NCBI GenBank assembly: GCA_013360875.1
Contig: JABWAU010000012.1
Coordinates: 1-48,882, forward strand
Origin: Anaerolineales bacterium
GTDB lineage: Bacteria; Chloroflexota; Anaerolineae; Anaerolineales; Villigracilaceae
DNA: 48,882 nt
Direction: 5' to 3'
Below, one piece after another: positions 17,273-25,562 of the stretch (position 1 is its first letter; every line of letters begins with the position of its first letter). The position numbers were made by a program, and so were the translations under genes. Under the pieces are notes generated by a model, which was not told where the DNA came from, did no database searches, and worked only from the letters and a program-made list of their open reading frames with translations.

Positions 17273-17407
17273 ATGACAGGCTTTAGAGGCTACGGTGATA
17301 TGCCGCTTCACTTCGGTTTTTTGGAGCGCTCACATGAAAAAAGTGGCTATCATTCAATCCAACTACATTCCCTGGAAGGGATATTTCGACATCATTCACG
17401 ACGTTGA
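17273..17407 (+). other. possible 44-codon upstream ORF overlapping the WbqC-family gene start
   Basis: ATG 17273 follows a good AGAGGTGATTGA ribosome-binding stretch and opens a 44-residue frame (MTGFRGYGDMPLHFG...) that ends with TGA at 17405-17407, out of frame and about 70 bases into the next gene. It sits just behind the TATAAT at 17241. It could be a leader peptide or a coupling ORF, or chance. No homology is recognisable. Confidence 0.2.
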
Positions 17408-18071
17408 CCTGTTCGTGTTCCTGGACGACGTGCAATACACCGTCCGGGACTGGCGCAATCGAAACAAGATAAAAACCCCTCACGGTTTGCATTGGTTGAC
17501 CGTGCCGGTCGGGTGCAGCCGCGACAGGTTGATCCACGAGGTGCAGATCGCGGACGGCAACTGGGGAAAACGTCATTGGGAATTCATCAGACATAATTAC
17601 GCCAAAGCCCCGCATTTCAAGACCTATAAGGATTGCCTCGAAAACATTTACCTGGGCGCGCAATGGGAGAATCTTTCGGAGTTGAACCAGCATCTTGTGA
17701 AAACCATCAGCAGGGAATTTTTGGGTATCGGGACGGAATTCAGGGATTCGCGCGAGTTCGATGCCAGGGGTCATAAACTCGAACGATTGCTCGACCTGCT
17801 GGTCAAGACCGGCGCGGACTACTATCTCTCCGGTCCCTCAGCCAGCAATTACATTGACGAGAGCAAACTTGCCGAATGCGGCATCGAACTGCATTACAAG
17901 GATTATTCGAATTATCCCGAATACCCGCAATTCTTTCCGCCCTTCGAGCATGGCGTCACCATCCTGGACTTGCTCTTCCACTGCGGACTCGACGCGCCGT
18001 TTTACATCTGGGGCTGGCGCGAGAGTGTGAAATTGGAATCCGGGATGCCCGTCATGGAAAGCGCTGCATGA
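17334..18071 (+). CDS. WbqC-family protein
   Basis: A protein of 245 residues matching the WbqC family found in O-antigen and capsule clusters. It has the diagnostic start KKVAIIQSNYIPWKGYFDII, then FLDDVQYTVRDWRNRNKIK and the middle segment YYLSGPSASNYIDE. Family members are thought to take part in making or attaching modified sugars; a biochemical role is not firmly known. Start ATG 17334 has a GGAG site and gives the conserved N-terminus; an upstream in-frame start at 17295 is rejected. It overlaps the next glycosyltransferase by ATGA. The context suggests it works with the acyltransferase and the ligases on one modified sugar (inference). Confidence 0.9.
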   Translation: MKKVAIIQSNYIPWKGYFDIIHDVDLFVFLDDVQYTVRDWRNRNKIKTPHGLHWLTVPVGCSRDRLIHEVQIADGNWGKRHWEFIRHNYAKAPHFKTYKDCLENIYLGAQWENLSELNQHLVKTISREFLGIGTEFRDSREFDARGHKLERLLDLLVKTGADYYLSGPSASNYIDESKLAECGIELHYKDYSNYPEYPQFFPPFEHGVTILDLLFHCGLDAPFYIWGWRESVKLESGMPVMESAA

Positions 18072-19390
18072 AGATATTAATGATCTCTTACGATATGCAG
18101 GATTTCGGCGGGCTCGAAGAATACGCGGTGAACCTGGCAATCGGACTCAAGGGACAGGGACAGGAGGTCAGTTGGCTGTCCGCCGCGTGGGTAAACCCCG
18201 AAAATCAATACGCCCGCAGACTCAAAAATGCGGACATTCCCCTCGTCCAGCCGCCGAAATGGATTTCACATCCCGCCTCGGACTGGGACACAAAGGAACG
18301 CCTCTTGCGCCGCCTGATGCTGATCCTCAGCCCCCTGACCTTTCTCCTCGGTTTGGGCGTTTCCCTCCTCAAGCGGCGTCCCCTTAACCCGGCATGGACC
18401 AGCGCCTACAACTGGCTCAAAGGGAAGTTGATGGATCGCCTCATCGGCCACGATTACCGCAAAATTCTCGGGCGTCTCCTGCTGAACTGGTGGAATTTCC
18501 GCTGGCGTCCTGAGATCATCCACATCCAGGGATACACCACCACGCTGTTGTTCGTCATTGACTGGGCGCGCGCAAAAGGCATCCCGGTCGCTTACGAGGA
18601 GCATCAGACTCCGGACCCGCAGTTCAACTGGTGGAAGGGATTCGAAAACACCATCAACAAGGCAAACCGCGTCATTGCCGTTTCCGAAAAGAGCGCGCAG
18701 GGATTGCGCGAAGTCTGCAAGGTCACGCGTCCTATTGTGGTGCGGCATCCTCTTTTGTCCGATCCGTTTCCTTCCGGCTGGCAACGGGAATACAACCATA
18801 AGAGCGGCAAGCCCTTCATCGTCACTACCGTCGCCCGCCTGTACGTGACCAAGGGGATCACATACCTTTTGGATACGGCGGCAATCGTAAAGAAGACCCA
18901 TCCAAATGCGGAATTCAAAGTGTATGGTGAGGGCGAACTGCGCGACGAACTGCTCGCAAAAGCCGAAAGCCTCGGTCTGGACGGTGAACGCATCTTCATG
19001 GGCGCATTTACAAACCGCGAAGAACTCTCGCGCATCATGGCGGAGACCGATGTCTTCCTCCTGCCGTCCATCCTCGAGGGACAACCGCTCGTGATCGTGG
19101 AGGCGATGGCGTATGGATGTCCCATCGTTTCGACGAACGTGGGAGGCATCCCCGAACTGATCACGGAAGGCGTCAACGGTTTGTTGTGTCCGCCGGAAGA
19201 TCCGGGCTGCCTCGCGGAAAAGATCGCATTACTGATCGGCGACCCGGCGCTCCGCGAAAGACTGGGACGCGCGGCGCGCGAGTTCTACGAGAACAGTCCG
19301 TTCGAGATGAAGGCGGCGGCGAAATTCTTCGCTTCGGTCTATGGCGAAATGCTCGAAGAGAGAAAAATGCCCGGGAGGATGAAGCAGTGA
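18068..19390 (+). CDS. family 4 glycosyltransferase
   Basis: A GT-B fold enzyme of 440 residues. The N-terminal acceptor domain opens MKILMISYDMQDFGGLEEYA, with the glycine-rich loop of GT4 proteins. The C-terminal donor domain has VTTVARLYVTKGITYLLD and the EX7E motif region LPSILEGQPLVIVEAMAYG, followed by TNVGGIPELI. These bind the nucleotide-sugar phosphates. It retains configuration at the anomeric carbon, as GT4 enzymes do. It is coupled by ATGA to the WbqC gene and by GTGA to the next one. An unusual basic/hydrophobic insertion at about 75-140 (LRRLMLILSPLTFLLGLGV) may be a membrane-binding hairpin. Sugar specificity is unknown. The upstream in-frame extension to 17876 lies within WbqC and is rejected. 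Confidence 0.92.
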   Translation: MKILMISYDMQDFGGLEEYAVNLAIGLKGQGQEVSWLSAAWVNPENQYARRLKNADIPLVQPPKWISHPASDWDTKERLLRRLMLILSPLTFLLGLGVSLLKRRPLNPAWTSAYNWLKGKLMDRLIGHDYRKILGRLLLNWWNFRWRPEIIHIQGYTTTLLFVIDWARAKGIPVAYEEHQTPDPQFNWWKGFENTINKANRVIAVSEKSAQGLREVCKVTRPIVVRHPLLSDPFPSGWQREYNHKSGKPFIVTTVARLYVTKGITYLLDTAAIVKKTHPNAEFKVYGEGELRDELLAKAESLGLDGERIFMGAFTNREELSRIMAETDVFLLPSILEGQPLVIVEAMAYGCPIVSTNVGGIPELITEGVNGLLCPPEDPGCLAEKIALLIGDPALRERLGRAAREFYENSPFEMKAAAKFFASVYGEMLEERKMPGRMKQ

Positions 19391-20673
19391 AAGGTGCGGA
19401 AAAAGAAGCGTCCCTCCGTCCGATGAAGATCGCACATTGCCTGCCCGACCAGCATTGGGCTGAGGAGATGCGCGGCGAAAATCCCAGAGACGCGGCGCAC
19501 ATCCAGCAAAAATACATCGCCGAGGGATTGCGGGCGCGCGGACATTCCGTCACCTGGATCGCGCCGCAGGGACTCGATGACGTTTGCGTGAGCGATCTGA
19601 AAACGACAACCCTCGCGCCGCGCACCTGGACGGCGAGCCGCCCGTTTGAGACGTTGGGTAAGTTCGCCTGGAAAGCCCAACAACTGCTTCGCATCCCATA
19701 CCTGAATTATTTTTCCAACCTTCGGCGGTACGATGCGTGCTTGCGCGTCTTGCCTGGTCACGATGTCGTCTTCGAGCGCAATGCCTTGTACAACTCGGGC
19801 GTCGCGATGGCGTGCGAAAAACTGCATCTTCCTTACGTGATGTTCTTCGACGCCGACCAGATCGCCGAACTGGATTTCATGGGCAAGCCGCTTAAAGGAT
19901 TGTTGCGATGGCGCGCAAAACGACTGCTTCGATACAACCTGCGCGTTGCGCGCCGAATTATTTGCGTTTCGAAAATTGCGAAGGATCATTTGATGAAGAC
20001 CTGGGACGCGCCGGCAGACAAACTGGTCGTCCTGCCGAACGCGGTGGACGTGAATCGCTTCGAACCGGACCCGGAACTGAGCGCGCAGACCCGCGCCTCC
20101 CTTTCGCTGACAGCACATCCGCTCCTCGTGTTCGTGGGCAGTTTTTATCAATGGCACGATGTGGTCGCCTTGTTGAAAGCCTTCGCGCTCGTGTTGAAGA
20201 CCCATTCGGAGGCGCGCCTCTTCCTCGTCGGCGACGGGGCGGGACGCGAAAGGATGATGCAACTTTCCGTTGACCTGGGCTTGGAGGGCGCGGCGCAATT
20301 CACCGGCTTTGTCACTCACGCGGAGGTTGTCCGTTACGTGAGCGCGGCGGACATTGCCGTCGTTCCCGTCCCGACCATGAAACAGCAAATGTGGCTCTCG
20401 CCGATGAAACTCTTCGAATACATGGCTTCGGGCAAGGCAATCGTGGCTTCCGCGATGGGACAGATCAAAGACGTGATCCGCGATGGCGACAACGGATTGC
20501 TCGTCCCGGCGGGGGATGAAGCGGCGCTGGCGGATGCGATCATCCGCTTGATCGAAGACGTCCCTTTGCGGGTTCGGTTGGGAAGACAGGCAAGGGAAGA
20601 TGCCGTGAAGGATCATTCGTGGGAAGGTTATCTCTCACGTCTTGAAGATGTGTTCAGGGACGCAATGAAATGA
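19387..20673 (+). CDS. family 4 glycosyltransferase
   Basis: A GT-B glycosyltransferase of about 428 residues. The donor-binding half shows HPLLVFVGSFYQWHDV, then VPVPTMKQQMWLSPMKLFEYM and ASGKAIVASAMGQIKDVI. Its ExxxG-type motif is replaced by a Ser-Pro-Met-Lys-Leu-Phe-Glu-Tyr-Met arrangement common in GT4 subfamilies that use less usual donors. The start is taken as GTG 19387, overlapping the upstream stop and preceded by GGAGG at eight bases; ATG 19423 (MKIAHCLPDQHW) is a reasonable alternative and matches the conserved N-terminus better. It overlaps the following GT4 gene by ATGA. Probably cytoplasmic and membrane-associated; the product linkage is not predictable. Confidence 0.88.
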   Translation: MKGAEKEASLRPMKIAHCLPDQHWAEEMRGENPRDAAHIQQKYIAEGLRARGHSVTWIAPQGLDDVCVSDLKTTTLAPRTWTASRPFETLGKFAWKAQQLLRIPYLNYFSNLRRYDACLRVLPGHDVVFERNALYNSGVAMACEKLHLPYVMFFDADQIAELDFMGKPLKGLLRWRAKRLLRYNLRVARRIICVSKIAKDHLMKTWDAPADKLVVLPNAVDVNRFEPDPELSAQTRASLSLTAHPLLVFVGSFYQWHDVVALLKAFALVLKTHSEARLFLVGDGAGRERMMQLSVDLGLEGAAQFTGFVTHAEVVRYVSAADIAVVPVPTMKQQMWLSPMKLFEYMASGKAIVASAMGQIKDVIRDGDNGLLVPAGDEAALADAIIRLIEDVPLRVRLGRQAREDAVKDHSWEGYLSRLEDVFRDAMK

Positions 20674-21914
20674 AAATTTTATTTCTATCCAACATGTACC
20701 CTCCGCACGTGATCGGCGGATATGAGGCTTTATGCCAGGAGGCGGTGGAGGGACTTGCAAAACGCGGTCACCGCGTCTCTGTGTTGACGAGCACCTACGG
20801 TTACGATGGCGAGGTCAGCGAGGGGGACGTCCATCGTTTGTTATCCCTGGAGGGCGATCTTCAGTTCTACAAGATGAAGGACGCGTGGACGTATCCCGCC
20901 AGAAAAAGGAGAAATCTCGAACATCTTCGCAGGATGATTTCCACGGAAAAACCGGACATCGTTTTCATCTGGGGCATGTGGAATTTGTCCAAAAGCCTGG
21001 CGCTCGAAGCCGAGAGGCTTATGGGCGGGCGCGTGGTGTATTATCTCGCCAATCCGTGGCCCGTCGAAGCGAATATGCACCGGCAATTTTGGGATGCACC
21101 CGCGACCTCGTTCGCGAAAAATATCGCCAAGAGACTCGTGCGGATTCCGGCGCGCGTGGTTTTGCGTGAAGAATGGGAAAACGTGCCTTTGCAATTTCAA
21201 CACGCGCCCTGTTGCAGCGCCGCCCAGCGGGACCAGTTGCTCGAGGCGGGCGTACCATTGAAGGACGCGCCGGTCATCTACGAGGGCGTTGACCTGGGAA
21301 ACTATCTCGCCCAGGCGGATAAGAGGACATACGAGAATAACGGTTCGTTGTCCCTGGTCTTCATTGGGATTTTGGCGGAGCATAAAGGAGTGCATACCAC
21401 GATCGAGGCGCTGACTCAGCTGTCGGCGGAGGAGAGGAGGCGTGTCCATCTCACGATTTTGGGAAAGGGTCACAGCCAGTACGAGGAGCGTTTGCGGAAT
21501 CTCGTCAGTCAGTATCAGTTGTCCGATCTGGTCACGTTTCATGCTCCCATCCCGCGTTCTGAACTGCCGGAGTTCATGGGTGGGTTCGATGTCCTGTTAC
21601 TGCCTTCCATCTGGGCGGAGCCGCTGGCGCGCATCATGCAGGAGGGATTGGCTTGCGGCATGGTGGTGGTGGGGTCGGCGAACGGCGGCACGGCGGAGAC
21701 GATTGTTCATGGCGAGAATGGACTGTTGTTCCGAGCAGGCGACGCGGCGGATCTGGCACGGCAGGTGAAACGATTGCTGGATGATCCTTCCCTGCGGCGT
21801 TCGCTTGCAGAGGGTGGGCGGCGTACAGCAGAGGAAAAGTTCGACGTAAACAGGCTGATCGAAAACCTGGAAACATACCTGAAAAAAGTGGATGAAAATG
21901 CCCGCGCCAACTGA
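20670..21914 (+). CDS. family 4 glycosyltransferase (paralogue of the gene at 23131)
   Basis: A GT-B enzyme of 414 residues. N-terminus KILFLSNMYPPHVIGGYEAL gives the acceptor-side glycine loop. The donor half has SLVFIGILAEHKGVHTTIEA and LPSIWAEPLARIMQEGLACG, the EX7E-type motif, then NGGTAETIVHGENGLLF. It resembles the gene at 23131 over its whole length: both have P-HVIGGYE / SRGGYEQWCQE starts, WGMWNLS followed by a VVYY segment, and an IWAEP donor motif. The two copies flank one GT2 gene, suggesting duplication within the cluster and two successive sugars of similar kind. Coupled by ATGA to the upstream gene, with a 23-base overlap with the downstream one. Confidence 0.92.
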   Translation: MKILFLSNMYPPHVIGGYEALCQEAVEGLAKRGHRVSVLTSTYGYDGEVSEGDVHRLLSLEGDLQFYKMKDAWTYPARKRRNLEHLRRMISTEKPDIVFIWGMWNLSKSLALEAERLMGGRVVYYLANPWPVEANMHRQFWDAPATSFAKNIAKRLVRIPARVVLREEWENVPLQFQHAPCCSAAQRDQLLEAGVPLKDAPVIYEGVDLGNYLAQADKRTYENNGSLSLVFIGILAEHKGVHTTIEALTQLSAEERRRVHLTILGKGHSQYEERLRNLVSQYQLSDLVTFHAPIPRSELPEFMGGFDVLLLPSIWAEPLARIMQEGLACGMVVVGSANGGTAETIVHGENGLLFRAGDAADLARQVKRLLDDPSLRRSLAEGGRRTAEEKFDVNRLIENLETYLKKVDENARAN

Positions 21915-23130
21915 AAAAAAGAATCCTCTTGTCAGCGTCGTCATACCGAATTACAACCACGCGCGCTTTTTGGGCGACGCGATCCGCAGTGTGTTGAATC
22001 AGGACTACCGCAACTTCGAGGTCATCGTCGTGGACGACGGCTCCACGGATAACAGCGGTGAAGTGGCTGCGGTTTTCGGCGACAGTATCCGTTATATCTA
22101 TCAAACCAACGCCGGGCTCTCCGCGGCGCGCAATACGGGGATCAGAGCGGCAAAGGGATCGTTGATCGGCGTGCTGGATGCGGACGACATGTATGAGCCG
22201 ATGTTCCTCGATACGCTGGTCAATGCGTTGGAGTCCGATCCCGATGCGGACGGCGTCTATTGCGGCTATCAATTCGTGGATGAAACCAACAACCTCCTGC
22301 CGCAGATCGAGAACCGCCCGGTAACCAGCGATAGGTTGTATGAAGCCTTGCTGGACGGGAACTTCCTCGTGCCTGAGTCGATGTTCCTGCGGCGTTACGT
22401 TTATGACGAAGCCGGTCTCTTCGACGAGTCGCTGCGGGCGTGCGAGGATTGGGACGTGTGGCTGAGGGCGGCGAAAAAATACCGGATCATCCACGCCCCC
22501 CGAATATTGACCCGTCACCGCATCCTCGCGGGGAGCATGTCCACCGATCCGCTTCGGATGTTGACCAATCGGCTGGCGGTCCTGAAGAAGCACGTGGGAG
22601 GCGAACCTTTGGTGGAGGGTTCCTCGATTCTGCATCGCGCCTACGGACGCGCCTATCTCGGTTCGTGCGTGGAATACCTGCAATACGGCGACCCCGACCG
22701 GGCGTATCAATGTTTTCAGAAGATGGCGAACATCTGCCCGGAACTTCTCACAGAGGTGGATACATTCTATCAACTCGGATGCGGCGACCAGCCCAAGGGA
22801 CGCATGGGAGACTTGGCATCGTTGAACGTGAAGCGCAACAGTATCCCGCTGCTCGTGATGATGAAGAGCCTGTTCGTGGACGCCGGGACGGGCAACGCCG
22901 TGAAGCGCCTCGAGCGCGCCTCGTACGCCAAAGCCTTTTATTCCCTCGGTTTGCTTGCCTATGGAACGAGGGAGTTCGGGGAGGCGCGTCGTTTTTTTCT
23001 GCGCGCGGTGTTGAACGATCTCAAACTGGCGTTCAACCGGCAGATCGTTTCGCTGTGGGTCAAATCCCTGTTGAGCCCCAAGATGGTTGACTGGCTCAAG
23101 AGTTTCCGCCAACGGAGCGTTTCGACGTAA
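21892..23130 (+). CDS. family 2 glycosyltransferase
   Basis: A protein of 412 residues. The first 220 form a GT-A catalytic domain: LVSVVIPNYNHARFLGDA, DDGSTDNSGEV, LDADDMYEP (metal-binding DADD) and CEDWDVWLRAAK, the ED-W motif that supplies the catalytic base. The remaining about 190 residues are helical, with a DPDRAYQCFQKM repeat-like stretch. It is not one of the three-paralogue GT2 set: its middle and tail differ. Two candidate starts lie six bases apart, ATG 21892 and ATG 21898; both overlap the preceding gene, and 21892 is used. The next gene follows its stop directly. Substrates unknown. Confidence 0.9.
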   Translation: MKMPAPTEKKNPLVSVVIPNYNHARFLGDAIRSVLNQDYRNFEVIVVDDGSTDNSGEVAAVFGDSIRYIYQTNAGLSAARNTGIRAAKGSLIGVLDADDMYEPMFLDTLVNALESDPDADGVYCGYQFVDETNNLLPQIENRPVTSDRLYEALLDGNFLVPESMFLRRYVYDEAGLFDESLRACEDWDVWLRAAKKYRIIHAPRILTRHRILAGSMSTDPLRMLTNRLAVLKKHVGGEPLVEGSSILHRAYGRAYLGSCVEYLQYGDPDRAYQCFQKMANICPELLTEVDTFYQLGCGDQPKGRMGDLASLNVKRNSIPLLVMMKSLFVDAGTGNAVKRLERASYAKAFYSLGLLAYGTREFGEARRFFLRAVLNDLKLAFNRQIVSLWVKSLLSPKMVDWLKSFRQRSVST

Positions 23131-24366
23131 ATGAGACTTTTATTCCTCTCCAACTTCTACCCGCCCGCCAGCCGCGGAGGATACGAACAGTGGTGCCAGG
23201 AGGTGGCGCTTGGATTGAGAAACCGCGCGCATGACGTGTTGGTCCTCACCAGCGCGCACGGGAACGCGGACCATAATTCATCCGATTCTTCGTGGGTGAA
23301 ACGCGAACTGAATCTGGAAATGGAAATCGCCTCGTTGCGGAATGCCGTTCAATTCTTTACCGCCCGGAAGCAACGCGAAGAAGAAAACCTGACTCTCCTG
23401 CAAAGAACAATCGAAACTCATCAGCCCGACGCCATCCTGCTATGGGGCATGTGGAATCTTTCGCGTTCGCTACCCTCGCTCGCGGAAAGACTCATGCCGG
23501 GAAAAGTCGTTTATTACGTCGGCGATTATTGGATCACGCTGCCGGATCAATTCGAGAATTACTGGAACGCTCCGCCTCGAAACTTTATCACGGGTCTTCC
23601 CAAGGGATTGTTGAAGCCGGTTGCGAAACACATCCTTGCCCGCGAGGAAAAACCCGCCCTGCAACTCGAACATGCGCTGTTCCCCTCCGCGTTCATGCGG
23701 GATGAATTGAAACGACGGGGCGTCTCACCCAAAAACGCACAGATCGTTTACGGCGCGATTGACACCGCTCCCTATCTCGAATATCGGGATCGAACGCAAC
23801 CCAACGATAGGACATCCTTGCTCTACGTCGGACGCCTCACGCGGGAAAAGGGCGTGCATACGGGAATCGAAGCGGCGGCGCGTCTCGTCCACACATACGG
23901 ACTCAAAAAACTGAACCTGACCATCATCGGCGACGGCGACCCCGATTACGCGACGCATCTACGTCAACTTGTGGATCGAATGAACCTCGCCTCGTTCGTG
24001 ACGTTCATGCCTGCCCAGCCCAAGGAGGCATTACCCTCCCTATATCATCAATCCGACATTTTGTTGTTTACTTCGATATGGGCGGAACCATTTGGGCGCG
24101 TGATCGTGGAGGCGATGGCGTCCGGTCTTGCCGTGGTCGGAACGAAAGTGGGCGGCGCGTCCGAAATCCTCGTTGACGGGGAAAACGCGTTGACGTTCAC
24201 GTCGGATGATCCCGAGAGCCTGAGCCTTCAGTTGAAACGGTTGATCGAATCGCCCGCGCTGCGCGAACGCCTGGCGGCATCGGGACGCGAGACCGCTATC
24301 AACCAATTCGACATTCGCCGCATGACGACCGAGATCGAATCGTATTTGCAAAACGTCGCTCGATGA
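23131..24366 (+). CDS. family 4 glycosyltransferase (paralogue of the gene at 20670)
   Basis: A GT-B enzyme of 411 residues starting at the base after the previous stop. It has RLLFLSNFYPPASRGGYEQW at the N-terminus, LLYVGRLTREKGVHTGIEA at the start of the donor half, and FTSIWAEPFGRVIVEAMASG as the EX7E motif, then KVGGASEILVDGENAL. The Arg-Glu-Lys of LTREKG binds donor phosphates, as in related GT4 enzymes. Shared WGMWNLS and WAEP features tie it to the gene at 20670. It ends in an ATGA overlap with the next GT4. It likely adds a sugar to the same lipid-linked chain; which sugar cannot be read. Confidence 0.92.
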   Translation: MRLLFLSNFYPPASRGGYEQWCQEVALGLRNRAHDVLVLTSAHGNADHNSSDSSWVKRELNLEMEIASLRNAVQFFTARKQREEENLTLLQRTIETHQPDAILLWGMWNLSRSLPSLAERLMPGKVVYYVGDYWITLPDQFENYWNAPPRNFITGLPKGLLKPVAKHILAREEKPALQLEHALFPSAFMRDELKRRGVSPKNAQIVYGAIDTAPYLEYRDRTQPNDRTSLLYVGRLTREKGVHTGIEAAARLVHTYGLKKLNLTIIGDGDPDYATHLRQLVDRMNLASFVTFMPAQPKEALPSLYHQSDILLFTSIWAEPFGRVIVEAMASGLAVVGTKVGGASEILVDGENALTFTSDDPESLSLQLKRLIESPALRERLAASGRETAINQFDIRRMTTEIESYLQNVAR

Positions 24367-25541
24367 AGATACTCTTTCTCTCGCGCTGGTTCCCCTACCC
24401 GACGAACAACGGCTCGAAGATCCGCATCTACAACCTGCTGCGCGGTCTGAGTCAACTTCACGATGTGACCCTGCTCAGTTTTGTGGATCAGCCGGAAGCG
24501 AGTCCCGAAGCGCCCGAGGCGCGGGAAATCTGCTCGAAGGTCAAGGTCGTCCCGTGGCGTGAGTTCGATCCCGGCAACATTCGCGCGCGTCTTGCATTGT
24601 TCAACCTGAAACCGCGTTCCATCGTAGATACCTTCTCGCCCGAAATGGCGGGGGCGATCACCGAAACATTGCGCGAAGAACAATACGATCTGATCATCGC
24701 CTCGCAGTTGCAGATGGCGGCGTATCATCCGTATTTCAGGAATGTCCCCGCGATCTTCGAGGAGTTCGAGATCGGATTGTTCCACGACCGGGCTTTTTCT
24801 GCGGACGGAAGGATGCGCTTCAGACACGCCCTGACCTGGTTCAAACTCCGCTTATACCTTTCCCAACTCCTCGGCTCTTTCCGGTCTTGTACGGTCGTCT
24901 CCGAACGGGAACGTCAACTGCTCGCGCGAAACTTTCCGCGCTTCGCCGGAGCGGTGGAGGTCATTCCGAACGGCCTGAACGTGGAGGAATACAACAACGT
25001 CAAGGTGGAGAAAAAACCGAACACTTTGATCTTCACAGGTTCGTTCAAGTACAACGCAAATTACGAGGCGATGTCCTGGTTCGTGGGCGAAGTCTTCCCG
25101 TTGATCCTGGAAAAGACGCCCGACGCGCATTTGATCGTCACGGGCGATCACGCGAACCTCCCCCTGCCATCCTCCAGAAACATCGCATTGGCTGGCTTCG
25201 TGGAGGACGTCAAGCCGCTCATCGCCTCCAGCATGGTCAGCCTCGCGCCGCTTCTGAGCGGGGGCGGGACGCGCCTGAAGATCCTCGAGGCGATGGCGCT
25301 CGGAACGCCTGTGGTCGCCACATCGAAGGGAGCGGAGGGGTTGGACGCGATGGACGGGGAACATCTGCTCCTGGCGGATTCGCCCGCGCAATTTGCGGAT
25401 TGTGTTATAAGATTGTTGACGGATGAAAAATTGCGCCGCCGATTGGCTGGGAACGCCAGCCTGCTGGTGGAGGCTAAGTACAATTGGGGGAGGGCGTTTG
25501 CCGATTATTCGAGATTGATGAAAGAGGTCTTTCGGCGATAA
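24363..25541 (+). CDS. family 4 glycosyltransferase
   Basis: A GT-B enzyme of 392 residues with the start KILFLSRWFPYPTNNGSKIR. This short-loop N-terminus (FPYPTNNGSK) is typical of the PEP-CTERM/exosortase-associated and related sugar-transferase subgroup, which the gene at 28875 also joins. The donor half reads NTLIFTGSFKYNANYEAM, then LAPLLSGGGTRLKILEAMA and VVATSKGAEGLDA. Here the usual EGxPxxxxE is changed to SGGGTRLKILE, the normal form for this subgroup. Coupled by ATGA to the upstream gene. It is the last GT before the second ligase/polymerase-like gene and may add the terminal or near-terminal sugar of a repeat unit (inference). Confidence 0.92.
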   Translation: MKILFLSRWFPYPTNNGSKIRIYNLLRGLSQLHDVTLLSFVDQPEASPEAPEAREICSKVKVVPWREFDPGNIRARLALFNLKPRSIVDTFSPEMAGAITETLREEQYDLIIASQLQMAAYHPYFRNVPAIFEEFEIGLFHDRAFSADGRMRFRHALTWFKLRLYLSQLLGSFRSCTVVSERERQLLARNFPRFAGAVEVIPNGLNVEEYNNVKVEKKPNTLIFTGSFKYNANYEAMSWFVGEVFPLILEKTPDAHLIVTGDHANLPLPSSRNIALAGFVEDVKPLIASSMVSLAPLLSGGGTRLKILEAMALGTPVVATSKGAEGLDAMDGEHLLLADSPAQFADCVIRLLTDEKLRRRLAGNASLLVEAKYNWGRAFADYSRLMKEVFRR

Positions 25542-25562
25542 TTGCCGCAGGTCTTGTGCGCC

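Noticed and set aside
17876-18067. Upstream extension of the GT4 gene at 18068, and likewise 19117-19386 for the next one
   Set aside because: These parts lie inside the preceding gene in another frame and precede the conserved GT4 N-terminus.
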